The position numbers and the translations under genes are program-made. Shown here in pieces: positions 10,037-17,781 of a stretch of 64,000 nt of DNA; the first letter of the stretch is position 1, and each line of letters begins with the position of its first letter. This DNA comes from Yinghuangia seranimata (GTDB lineage Bacteria; Actinomycetota; Actinomycetes; Streptomycetales; Streptomycetaceae). Under the pieces are notes generated by a model, which saw nothing but the letters and a program-made list of their open reading frames with translations, was not told where the DNA came from and searched no databases. The stretch spans positions 1 to 64,000 of the forward strand of contig NZ_JASAOI010000047.1 of the NCBI RefSeq assembly GCF_029953285.1, written 5' to 3'.

Positions 10037-10666
10037 TTAGACGCCCAGGTCCCGCCAGTACAGCCGCAGCATCCGCTTGAGCTCGTCCAAGGTCTCGGGA
10101 TCCGCCGGGCTGCCCTCCCGGAACACCTGGTGGAGGACGGCGTCGGCGACCCAGACGACCATCCGCGAGGCGCGTTCCAGGCGTTCGCCTCCCGGCTCGC
10201 CGGTCAGGTGCTCCGCGATGCGGCGCACACCCTCCGCCACAACCGCGTTGCTGGCCTCGTCGGCCCGCGCGAGCTCGGCGCTGAGGTGCCGCCCCGCCCA
10301 GAGGGCCGCCCCGCCGGGCTGGCGCCGGAACAGGTCGGCGTAGACGTCCACGATCGTGTCGACCGGTTCGCGCAACTCGCCGGCGGCGGCCCGCTCGACG
10401 AGTTCGCCGACGGCCACCTCGAAGTACTCGAGGTACTGCCGGCCCAACGCGTCCACCACGGCGCCCTTGTCGGGATAGAACTGGTAGATGCTGCCGACCG
10501 GTACGCCCGCCTCCTCGGCGATCCGCCGCATGGTCAGCGCCTCGAACCCCTCCTGCGCGAGGATCCGGTCCGCGGCGGCGAGCACCGCCTCCACCCGGGC
10601 ACGGCTGCGCGCCTGCTGCGGCTGCCGCCGCAGGCGAGGCTGCGGCCTCGATACTTCGTCCACCAC
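10037..10666 (-). CDS. TetR-family transcriptional regulator
   Basis: This 209-residue regulator has an N-terminal helix-turn-helix (about 20-65, with LTMRRIAEEAGVPVGSIYQF) and a C-terminal ligand-binding domain of the TetR_C type (about 85-205). Two adjacent GTG codons at 10661-10666 follow GGGAG at 10670-10674. The second gives better spacing, so the protein may start one residue later. The ligand is unknown. It is 160 bases upstream of the GH1 operon on the same strand and 59 bases downstream of another TetR gene, so it could control either itself, its neighbour or the sugar operon. Confidence 0.85.
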   Translation of the reverse strand: MVDEVSRPQPRLRRQPQQARSRARVEAVLAAADRILAQEGFEALTMRRIAEEAGVPVGSIYQFYPDKGAVVDALGRQYLEYFEVAVGELVERAAAGELREPVDTIVDVYADLFRRQPGGAALWAGRHLSAELARADEASNAVVAEGVRRIAEHLTGEPGGERLERASRMVVWVADAVLHQVFREGSPADPETLDELKRMLRLYWRDLGV

Positions 10667-10725
10667 AGGCTCCCGGGTCGTCGGACGACGCGACCGTAGC
10701 AGGTCCGTGCGGGTGACCCGGCCCG

Positions 10726-11349
10726 TCACCGGCCCGTAGGCCCGCGCCAGGTCGCGGCGATCACGAACTCGGCAACGGCGTCGACGAATGCGCGGTCGAG
10801 CGGAGTGTCGGTGACGACCGTGCGGTGGACCATGGGCCCGGCGATCATTTCGATGACGAGGTCGGGGTCGCAGTCCGGCGCGACCTCGCCGCGGCGCCGG
10901 GCGCGGAGGACGGGTTCGCGGAGCGGGGCGGCGACGCGGCGCCAGGTGTCGTGGAGTTCGTCGCGCAGCTCGCGGTCGCCGACGTTCGCGGAGACGATCG
11001 TGCGGAGCAACGCGCGTGTGTACTCGGCGCGTTGGAGGTCCGCGAACACGTCGCAGAAGGCGCGGACGTCGCCCGGCCACGAACCCGTGTCGGGCAGGTC
11101 GACGCGGGTGCTCTGCCAGTCGGCGGTCGCCGCGCGGACCAGCGCGGTCCGGGTGGGCCAGTGCCGGTAGACCGTCGCCTTGTGGACGTTCGCGCGCTCG
11201 GCGACGCGTTCGATCCGGAATCCGGCGTCGCCGTGCTCGACCAGCTCGTCCCTGACCGCGCGGAAGACCGCGTCGCGCACGGCGGCACTCGGTCCCGGGG
11301 GACGGCCGCGCCCGCGCGTGCCCGGGGCGTCAGGGGAGCCGGCGGCCAT
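10726..11349 (-). CDS. TetR-family transcriptional regulator, divergent from an oxidoreductase
   Basis: The 207-residue product carries a TetR helix-turn-helix around residues 25-70 (FRIERVAERANVHKATVYRHW) and a C-terminal regulatory domain. The ATG at 11349 is preceded by AAGGA at a good distance and follows the usual Gly/Arg/Pro-rich actinobacterial TetR N-terminus. It is divergently transcribed from the quinone-oxidoreductase gene at 11492, the classic arrangement for a TetR repressor and its target. The shared intergenic region contains a 14-base inverted repeat at 11398-11446. The inducer is unknown. Confidence 0.88.
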   Translation of the reverse strand: MAAGSPDAPGTRGRGRPPGPSAAVRDAVFRAVRDELVEHGDAGFRIERVAERANVHKATVYRHWPTRTALVRAATADWQSTRVDLPDTGSWPGDVRAFCDVFADLQRAEYTRALLRTIVSANVGDRELRDELHDTWRRVAAPLREPVLRARRRGEVAPDCDPDLVIEMIAGPMVHRTVVTDTPLDRAFVDAVAEFVIAATWRGPTGR

Positions 11350-11397
11350 GGCTGGTCCTTCGCGGGGGTGGATGGAAGCGTGCAGCGTACATCTTGT

Positions 11398-11446
11398 CAC
11401 CGTCCTGAATATCTGCAACTATCCGTCGCACTTATTCAGGGCGGTG
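11398..11446. promoter_or_regulatory. Long inverted repeat in the tetR/oxidoreductase divergent promoter
   Basis: CACCGTCCTGAATA (11398-11411) and its near-perfect reverse complement TATTCAGGGCGGTG (11433-11446) match at 13 of 14 positions across a 21-base spacer. The position between divergent start codons fits a paired operator for the adjacent TetR protein; this is inference from position and symmetry. Confidence 0.5.
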
Positions 11447-11491
11447 CCACGCTCCGGCCGGGCACCGCGGCCGCGACCCGCGAGGAGACCC

Positions 11492-12490
11492 GTGCCCAGA
11501 GCAGTCATCGCAGCCGAGGCGGGGGACGCGTCGGTCCTGCGCGTGCGGGAGGCCGAGGTCCGCGAACCCGGGGTCGGCGAGGTCCTGGTGCGCACCGCGT
11601 ACGCGGGGGTCAACTTCGCCGACGTGTTCATGCGCCGGGGCCTGGGCGCCGGGCCGTTCCCCTTCACACCCGGCGTCGAGGGCTCGGGCGTCGTCGAGGC
11701 GGTCGGCCCGGGCGTCGACACCGCCGCCCCGGGCGACCGGGTCGCGTGGGCCCCGGTCCGGGCGGCCTCCAGCGTCGGGTCGTACGCGGACCTGGCCGTC
11801 ATCGGCGCCGAACAGGCCGTGCCGGTGCCGGACGACGTCTCGCTGCGGACCGCCGCGGCGGTGCTGCTGCAAGGGCTGACCGCCCACTACCTCGTCCACG
11901 ACCAGCACCCGGTCGGGCCGGGCGTCACCGTCCTCGTGCACGCCGCCGCGGGCGGGACCGGGCGCACGGCGGTGCGCTGGCTGCACCACCTCGGCGCCAC
12001 GGTGTTCGCGACCGTGGGCGGCGCGGCCAAGGCCGCGGTCGCCGCCGAGGCGGGGGCGGACCACGTGATCGACTACACGCGGACCGACTTCGCCGACGAG
12101 GTGCTGCGCCTGACCGGCGGCCGCGGCGTGGACTACGTCGTCGACGGCGTGGGCGCGGGAACCTTCCGCGGGGACCTGCGGGCCGTCGCCGACCGCGGCC
12201 GCGTCTGCGTCTTCGGGCAGGCGGCCGGCCTCCCGGAGGCGTTCTCGCCGATGGAGCTGATCCCGCGGTCGATCACCGTGTCCGGCGGCTACATGACCAA
12301 CTTCCTGCGCGACCGCGCCGAGGTGCTCGGCACCGCGGACCGGGTGTGGTCCGGGGTCAGGGAGGGGTGGCTGGCGCCGCTCGTCCACGCGGCCCTGCCG
12401 CTGGAGGAGGCCGCCGAGGCGCACCGCCTCCTGGAGAACCGCGAGACGGTCGGCAAGCTGGTGCTGGCGACCGGAGGCGACGCCTCGTGA
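11492..12490 (+). CDS. Zinc-independent quinone oxidoreductase (MDR superfamily)
   Basis: This 332-residue medium-chain reductase has a GroES-like N-terminal domain (VNFADVFMRRG, TPGVEGSGVVEAVG) and a C-terminal Rossmann fold with the nucleotide motif AAAGGTGRTAV at about residue 155. It lacks the structural-zinc Cys cluster of true alcohol dehydrogenases, as is normal for the quinone-reductase branch, which reduces quinones or enones with NADPH. The GTG at 11492 follows GAGGAG. Its stop overlaps the start of the VOC gene in GTGA, so the two are translationally coupled and probably act on the same substrate. Confidence 0.9.
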   Translation: MPRAVIAAEAGDASVLRVREAEVREPGVGEVLVRTAYAGVNFADVFMRRGLGAGPFPFTPGVEGSGVVEAVGPGVDTAAPGDRVAWAPVRAASSVGSYADLAVIGAEQAVPVPDDVSLRTAAAVLLQGLTAHYLVHDQHPVGPGVTVLVHAAAGGTGRTAVRWLHHLGATVFATVGGAAKAAVAAEAGADHVIDYTRTDFADEVLRLTGGRGVDYVVDGVGAGTFRGDLRAVADRGRVCVFGQAAGLPEAFSPMELIPRSITVSGGYMTNFLRDRAEVLGTADRVWSGVREGWLAPLVHAALPLEEAAEAHRLLENRETVGKLVLATGGDAS

Positions 12491-13362
12491 CCCACCGGAC
12501 CATCAAGCTGGAGACCAACTGCCTCCAGATCGAGTCGGCGGTCCGCGACGTGCCGGCCGCCTGCGCCGCGTTCGAGGACCTCCTCGGCGCCGGCCCGATC
12601 GAGCAGGAGCTCGTGAGCCGGATCTCCGGCGTGGTCCTGGACATCGACCACCGCGGCTGCGGCGACGCGATGTTCCAGTTCTGCAGCCCGCTGATCGAGG
12701 ACGTCTTCACCGCGGAGGAACTGCGGCGCGTCGGGCCGTGCGTCAGCAACCTGACGTTCTTCGTCGCCGACGCCGCCGGCACCCGCGACCTCCTCGAAGC
12801 CGCCGGGGCCACCACGCGCGCCGCCTGGCAGACGCAGGGCGGATCGTGGCGGGAGTTCCTCGGCGAGGGCAACGCCAAGCCCGACGAGGAGCTCGCCCAG
12901 GGCTTCTACATGGGCACGCGCCACCTCTTCGGCTTCGACTTCGAGTTCTCCGAAGCGCCCTGGTACGACGCGGCGAAGCAGCGCTACATGTACCCGGCGT
13001 TCACGTACCCGCGGCCGGTCGTCGAGGACAAGGTCGAACGGCTCGTCCGCCTCCGCGTCCTGGTCGACGACGTCGACCACTACATAGGCAACCTGGTTCG
13101 CCTCGTCGACGAGCGGGACCGCACCGACGCGTACGGCCACCGCGACGACGGCGCCACCCGCTCGGCCCGCATAGCGCTCCGCGGCCTGGAACTCCAGTAC
13201 GAACAGCCCCTCGTCGACGGCCCACTCCGCGACCGGCTGCTCGAACGCGGCGCCGGGATCACCACCGCGGTCTTCGCGGTCGCCGACCCCGACCGGTGGC
13301 CGCGGACGAGCTTCGCGACCCGGGACACCCTCGGCTTCGACGTCGAACTCGCGCGAAACTGA
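12487..13362 (+). CDS. Two-domain VOC-fold (glyoxalase/dioxygenase-like) protein
   Basis: The 291-residue protein appears to hold two vicinal-oxygen-chelate modules (about 5-135 and 175-290). The first starts LETNCLQIESAVRDVPAACAAF and contains hydrophobic strand patterns of the family; the second ends with a strand-rich segment near TLGFDVEL. VOC proteins bind a divalent metal and act as isomerases, lyases or extradiol dioxygenases; canonical metal ligands could not be assigned with confidence. The start GTG overlaps the oxidoreductase stop by four bases. A two-step modification of an aromatic or enone compound by this pair is inference. Confidence 0.65.
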   Translation: MTHRTIKLETNCLQIESAVRDVPAACAAFEDLLGAGPIEQELVSRISGVVLDIDHRGCGDAMFQFCSPLIEDVFTAEELRRVGPCVSNLTFFVADAAGTRDLLEAAGATTRAAWQTQGGSWREFLGEGNAKPDEELAQGFYMGTRHLFGFDFEFSEAPWYDAAKQRYMYPAFTYPRPVVEDKVERLVRLRVLVDDVDHYIGNLVRLVDERDRTDAYGHRDDGATRSARIALRGLELQYEQPLVDGPLRDRLLERGAGITTAVFAVADPDRWPRTSFATRDTLGFDVELARN

Positions 13363-13442
13363 GCCCGTACCGGCGGCCGGCTCACCCCAGGGATGAACAG
13401 CTTCCCCAGCCGTCGCAGCTGCGGCACGGGCCGGAAAGGTGT

Positions 13443-13448
13443 TAGAAC
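13443..13448 (+). promoter_or_regulatory. Putative -10 element of a leaderless promoter
   Basis: TAGAAC sits exactly 12 to 7 bases before the ATG at 13455, inside the longer string GTGTTAGAAC. The paralogous gene at 48259 has GTGTTACAAC at the same distance. There is no good Shine-Dalgarno in either. Transcription starting at the A of the ATG would place this motif at -10. Confidence 0.5.
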
Positions 13449-13454
13449 GTAAGT

Positions 13455-16166
13455 ATGGCCGCCGGTGCTGGCCGGTCGCAGGACGCATCGGTTCACTCAC
13501 TGTCCGACAAGCGTCCGCGAAGCGTCGCCGGGCAGGTCTTCATCCTGCAAGTGGCCGTGGTGATTCTGCTCGTGGCCGGGATGGTGCTCGCGCTCGTCCT
13601 GCAGTCCCGGCAGAGCGTCGACCGGGAGGCCGAGAACCGGTCGGTTGCTGTGGCGCAGACCTTCGCCCATTCGCCCGGCCTGGTGGACACGCTGCGGTCC
13701 CCTGATCCCTCGGCCACCCTTCAACCGCTGACGCAGGCGGCGCTGAAGGACGCCCACGTCGACTTCATCGTCGTCACCGACACGCAGGGGCTCAGGTACA
13801 CGCACCCGCGGCCGGAGCTGATCGGCAAGCAGGTCGTCGCCGACATCGATCCCGCGTTGGCCGGGCACGTCGTCGTGGAGTACGTCAACGGTCCGCTCGG
13901 CCGCGAGGTCCAGGCGGTCGTCCCCGTGTTCGACGAGAAGGGGTCGGTCGTGGGCCTGGTCGTCGCCGGCCTCAGGGTCGCGAAGGTGACCGGGGCGGTC
14001 GAGCAGCAGCTGCCGATCATCTTCGGCACCAGCGCGGCCGCGCTCGTGCTGGCCACGACCGGGACGGCGCTGGTGGCCCGGCGGCTGCGGCGGCAGACCC
14101 ACGGCCTGGGCCCGGCCGAGATGACCCGCATGTACGAGCACCACGACTCGGTGCTGCACGCCGTCCGTGAGGGCGTGCTCATCGTCGGCGGCGACACGCG
14201 GCTGCTGCTGGCGAACGACGAGGCCAGAAGGCTGCTCGAGCTGCCGCCCGACGCCGAGGGCAGGCGGATCGCGGACCTTCCCGGCCTCGACCCGGAGACC
14301 GCGGAACTGCTCGCCTCCGGCCGTACCGCCACCGACGAGGTGCTCCTGGCCGGGAACAGGCTGCTGGCGGTGAACCAGCGGCCCACGGACGACCCCGGCG
14401 ACCGCGCCGGCACGGTCACGACGATCCGCGACACGACGGAGCTGCAGGCGCTCTCCGGCAAGGCGGAGACGGCGCGCGGGCGCCTCAAGCTCCTGTACGA
14501 CGCCGGTGTCCGCATCGGCACCACCCTGGACGTCACGCGGACGGCCGAGGAGCTCGCCGCGATCGCGGTGCCCCGCTTCGCGGACTTCGTCACCGTGGAC
14601 CTGGCGAATCCGGTGCTGACCGGCGAGGAGCCGACCGGTAACGGATCGGACATGCGCCGCGTCGCGGTCAGCGGCGTCCGCGACGACCACCCCCTCTACC
14701 CGCTGGGCCGGCGGATCGACTTCATCCCCTCGACGCCGCAGGCGCGGGGCATGGGCAGCGGCCGGGCGGAGGTGCTCGCCGACCTCTCCGCCGCCCACGG
14801 ATGGCTGGCCCAGGACAAGGAGCGGACGGGAAGGGTCGTCGCGTACGGCATCCACTCGCTCATCACCGCCCCGATCCAGGCCCGGGGCGTCGTGCTCGGC
14901 GTGGCCAACTTCTGGCGCATGGAGAAGCCCGAGCCGTTCGACGACGAGGACCTGTCCGTCGCCGAGGAACTCGTCGCGCGCGCCGCCATCAGCATCGACA
15001 ACGCCCGCCGCTACACCCGCGAGCACGCCATGGCGGTGACCCTGCAGCGCAGCCTGCTGCCCCGCGTCCTCGCGGAGCAGAGCGCGCTCGAGGTCGCACA
15101 CCGCTACCTGCCCGCGCAGTCCGGCGTGAGCGGCGACTGGTTCGACGTGATCCCGCTGTCGGGCTGTCGCGTGGCGCTGGTCGTCGGCGACGTCGTCGGC
15201 CACGGGCTGCACGCGGCCGCCACCATGGGACGCCTGCGCACCGCGGTGCACAACTTCTCCACCCTCGACCTGCCACCCGACGAACTCCTGGGCCACCTCG
15301 ACGACCTGGTCGGCCGCATCGACCTCGACGAGGCGGACGCCGACGTCGGCTCCGGCATCATCGGCGCGACCTGCCTGTACGCGATCTACGACCCGACCTC
15401 GCGACGCTGCGTGATGGCGCGGGCCGGGCACCCGCTGCCCGCGCTCGTCCACCCCGACGGAACCGTCGACTTCCCCGACGTCCCGGCCGGACCGCCGCTG
15501 GGCCTGGGCGCGATGCCGTTCGAGACCATCGAACTCGAACTCGAGGTCGGCACCCAGATCGTCCTGTACACCGACGGCCTGGTGGAGGACCGCACCCGGG
15601 ACATCGACGTGGGCATGGAGCTGCTGCGCAACGCCCTCGCCCACGTCGGCCGCTCGCCGGAGGAGAGCTGCCAGGCGGTCCTGAAGGAGCTGCTCCCGGC
15701 CCGCCCCGCCGACGACGTGGCGCTGCTCATCGCCCGCACCCGCACCCTGAACGCGGACCACGTCGCGGAGTGGGACGTACCGTCCGACCCCGCCGCCGTC
15801 GCCGTGACCCGCGACGCCGTCGCCGAAAAGCTCGACGCATGGGGGCTGGCCCACCTGGAGTTCACGACCGTGCTGATCCTCAGCGAACTGATCACCAACG
15901 CGATCCGCTACGGCTCCCCACCGATCCGGGTGCGCCTGCTCCGCGACCGCACCCTGATCTGCGAGGTCGCCGACGGCAGCAACACCTCACCCCACCTGCG
16001 CTACGCGACCAGCACCGACGAGGGCGGCCGCGGCCTCTTCCTCGTCGCCCAAATGACCGAGCGCTGGGGAACGCGCTACACCCACGAGGGCAAGATCATC
16101 TGGGCGGAGCAGCAGATCCCCTCCCTCGACCTGGGCCTGGACCTGGACACCGGCTCCGGCGAGTGA
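13455..16166 (+). CDS. Membrane sensor fused to PAS, GAF, SpoIIE phosphatase and anti-sigma-type ATPase
   Basis: This 903-residue protein has a membrane helix at about 28-50, a CitA/DcuS-like extracytoplasmic sensor to about 178, a second helix at 183-208, PAS (about 220-330), GAF (about 345-510), PP2C/SpoIIE phosphatase (about 530-745) and a C-terminal HATPase domain. Phosphatase motifs include SGDWFDVIPL, ALVVGDVVGHG, ARAGHPLPA and LYTDGLVED; the ATPase has LILSELITNAIRYG and DEGGRGLFLV. Such proteins control anti-anti-sigma phosphorylation and hence stress sigma factors; having both opposing activities in one chain is typical of actinomycetes. A paralogue lies at 48259-51057. The ATG at 13455 is supported by a shared upstream motif. 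The signal is unknown. Confidence 0.92.
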   Translation: MAAGAGRSQDASVHSLSDKRPRSVAGQVFILQVAVVILLVAGMVLALVLQSRQSVDREAENRSVAVAQTFAHSPGLVDTLRSPDPSATLQPLTQAALKDAHVDFIVVTDTQGLRYTHPRPELIGKQVVADIDPALAGHVVVEYVNGPLGREVQAVVPVFDEKGSVVGLVVAGLRVAKVTGAVEQQLPIIFGTSAAALVLATTGTALVARRLRRQTHGLGPAEMTRMYEHHDSVLHAVREGVLIVGGDTRLLLANDEARRLLELPPDAEGRRIADLPGLDPETAELLASGRTATDEVLLAGNRLLAVNQRPTDDPGDRAGTVTTIRDTTELQALSGKAETARGRLKLLYDAGVRIGTTLDVTRTAEELAAIAVPRFADFVTVDLANPVLTGEEPTGNGSDMRRVAVSGVRDDHPLYPLGRRIDFIPSTPQARGMGSGRAEVLADLSAAHGWLAQDKERTGRVVAYGIHSLITAPIQARGVVLGVANFWRMEKPEPFDDEDLSVAEELVARAAISIDNARRYTREHAMAVTLQRSLLPRVLAEQSALEVAHRYLPAQSGVSGDWFDVIPLSGCRVALVVGDVVGHGLHAAATMGRLRTAVHNFSTLDLPPDELLGHLDDLVGRIDLDEADADVGSGIIGATCLYAIYDPTSRRCVMARAGHPLPALVHPDGTVDFPDVPAGPPLGLGAMPFETIELELEVGTQIVLYTDGLVEDRTRDIDVGMELLRNALAHVGRSPEESCQAVLKELLPARPADDVALLIARTRTLNADHVAEWDVPSDPAAVAVTRDAVAEKLDAWGLAHLEFTTVLILSELITNAIRYGSPPIRVRLLRDRTLICEVADGSNTSPHLRYATSTDEGGRGLFLVAQMTERWGTRYTHEGKIIWAEQQIPSLDLGLDLDTGSGE

Positions 16167-16238
16167 CGTCTGCCCGCAACTCGCGGGTTCGGAAAGACCA
16201 TTCAAGGTCACGAGTGCACGCGGCCGTTCGGCGGGCCT

Positions 16239-17048
16239 TCACGAGTGATCCTTCCTCCGGAGGTGGAAGTCGAAGGGGACCGTTCCCGGGTCGACCACCG
16301 TGGTCCCGCCGTCGATGGTGAGCACGGCGCCGTTCACGTAGGAGCTCCCGTCCGAGAGGAGCCACACCACGGCCGCGGCGATCTCGGGAGCGGTTCCCGG
16401 CCGTCCCAGCGGGCTGAGTCGGGTCACCGCCTCGTACGACTCGTCGACCGTGAGTCCGTCGGGGCCGCCGAACTCCCGCATCTCCTCGTCGGCCATCTCC
16501 GTCCGCACCCAGCCCGGGCAGACCACGTTGGCGCGCACCCCGCGCCGGCCGAAGTCGACCGCGAGGGACTGCGTCAGCATGATCATCCCGGCTTTGGACG
16601 CGGCATAAGCGGCACTTCCCGCAGGTGCGCGCAGCCCCGCGATGGAACTGACCGACACGATCGCCCCCTTCACGGCGAGCAGATGCGGAAGGGCCTCGCG
16701 GGCGAGCCGATACAGCGCGCTGAGGTTGGTCGCCAAAGTGGCGTCCCAATCGTCGGGTGTCACGTCGAGGACGCTGCCCGGGCGCATGATTCCGGCGTTC
16801 GAGACCACCCCGTCGATGCGCCCGCCGTACTCGAGGGCGGTCGCGATCAAGGTGCCCACATCCTCCGCGCGCGAGACGTCGCCGGGGCACGGCAGGGCGC
16901 CGGTGCGGTCGGCGACCGCCTGGAGGGCGTCGGCGCGCCGCCCGCTGATCACGACCCGCGCGCCGGCGGCGGTCGCGGCCTCGGCAACGGCCGCGCCGAC
17001 TCCGCTGCCGCCGCCGGTGACGATGACGACCTTGCCCTTGAGGCTCAC
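16239..17048 (-). CDS. Short-chain dehydrogenase/reductase
   Basis: The 269-residue enzyme has the classical SDR pattern: cofactor motif VTGGGSGVGAAV at residues 10-21, NAG near 90, catalytic Ser in IVSVSSIAG and YxxxK in YAASKAG near residue 155. It ends close to the family length. Preference for NAD or NADP and the substrate cannot be read with certainty; the Arg in ISGRR after strand 2 hints at NADPH. The start is the GTG at 17048 behind GGAGGAG. A perfect 15-base inverted repeat at 17090-17121 lies immediately upstream and could be its operator. The gene is convergent with the SpoIIE gene. Confidence 0.92.
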   Translation of the reverse strand: MSLKGKVVIVTGGGSGVGAAVAEAATAAGARVVISGRRADALQAVADRTGALPCPGDVSRAEDVGTLIATALEYGGRIDGVVSNAGIMRPGSVLDVTPDDWDATLATNLSALYRLAREALPHLLAVKGAIVSVSSIAGLRAPAGSAAYAASKAGMIMLTQSLAVDFGRRGVRANVVCPGWVRTEMADEEMREFGGPDGLTVDESYEAVTRLSPLGRPGTAPEIAAAVVWLLSDGSSYVNGAVLTIDGGTTVVDPGTVPFDFHLRRKDHS

Positions 17049-17089
17049 GCCTTCTCCTCCGACTGCATCGCGCTCTCCGTCGCGTCACA

Positions 17090-17121
17090 CGCTATGTCAT
17101 TTGGAGCCAAATGACATAGCG
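17090..17121. promoter_or_regulatory. Perfect 15-base inverted repeat upstream of the SDR gene
   Basis: CGCTATGTCATTTGG is followed by AG and then its exact reverse complement. The arms are AT-rich in the centre and there is no T tract, so an operator 41 bases before the SDR start is more likely than a terminator of the upstream cupredoxin gene, whose stop is 57 bases away. The binding protein is not identified. Confidence 0.6.
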
Positions 17122-17178
17122 GTTCGGAGAATCCCCGCGCCCGCGGGCGGACGGGTTCGCCTGCCGTGGCCGCGGGTG

Positions 17179-17628
17179 TCAGCCCACGGTGAGGGTGCCG
17201 GTCATGTACGTGTGGATGGTGCACAGGTACGGGTAGGTTCCCGGCGCGGTGGGTGCGGTGAACGTGGCCGTGGCGCCTGCGGCGATGGTGCCGGTGTCGA
17301 AGGCTTTGTTGTTCGCGGTGAGCGTGTGTGGGACGGGATCCATGTTGACCACGGTGACGGTGGCACCGGGTGCGACGCTGAACGCGGCGGGCGTGAACTT
17401 GAAGTTCTCGATGGTGACCGTCGTGGTCTGTGCAGCGCTGTGCGACGCGGGCCCGGACGTGGCCGTCGTCTGTGCTGCGCTGTGCGATGCGGGCCCCGAT
17501 GCGGCCGTCGCCTTGCCGCCGTAGCCGCCGGACGAGGAGGAGCTGCTGCAACCGGCGAGCAGGAACAGCAGGAACATGGCGGCTAGGACGGCGCCGCGGG
17601 GGCCGAGTGCACGGGTGGGGATGCTCAA
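17179..17628 (-). CDS. Cupredoxin-domain lipoprotein
   Basis: This 149-residue protein has a lipobox LFLLAGC with Cys at about residue 27, a low-complexity linker and a plastocyanin-like domain (about 68-149). The type-1 copper ligands are visible as His in PVPHTL, then Cys and His in YPYLCTIHTYM with the Met just after. It is probably a membrane-tethered copper electron carrier or copper-binding protein. The linker contains a duplicated segment, SGPASHSAAQTT, with the two copies 12 to 13 residues apart. The start is the TTG at 17626-17628 with GAGG eight bases upstream; no better start exists. It lies between the SDR and the kinase genes, all on the minus strand. Confidence 0.85.
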   Translation of the reverse strand: MSIPTRALGPRGAVLAAMFLLFLLAGCSSSSSSGGYGGKATAASGPASHSAAQTTATSGPASHSAAQTTTVTIENFKFTPAAFSVAPGATVTVVNMDPVPHTLTANNKAFDTGTIAAGATATFTAPTAPGTYPYLCTIHTYMTGTLTVG

Positions 17629-17731
17629 GACGATGGCCTCGCTGGTCGGCGTCGGGGCCGCGCGGACGCGCGGCCCCGAGGGGCGGGAAACGGTTCCGGT
17701 CGAGACCGGTGCCCGCGGTGGTCAGCCGCAA

Positions 17732-17759
17732 TCCGGGTGCCGTACGTACGACACCCGGA
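17732..17759. terminator. Large hairpin after the kinase gene (terminator or operator)
   Basis: TCCGGGTG (17732-17739) and CACCCGGA (17752-17759) flank the self-complementary CGTACGTACG (17741-17750), giving a 28-base dyad with a single mismatched pair. It starts 23 bases after the kinase stop on the minus strand, where an intrinsic terminator would sit, but lacks a T run. It is also about 100 bases upstream of the cupredoxin start, so a regulatory role is possible. Confidence 0.4.
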
Positions 17760-17781
17760 CGGACGCGGCGTTGCCCGGCGA

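Noticed and set aside
13497-15854. Long open frame antisense to the first SpoIIE gene
   Set aside because: Composition is typical of antisense GC shadow and no domain is visible, whereas the plus-strand frame contains six recognisable domains.
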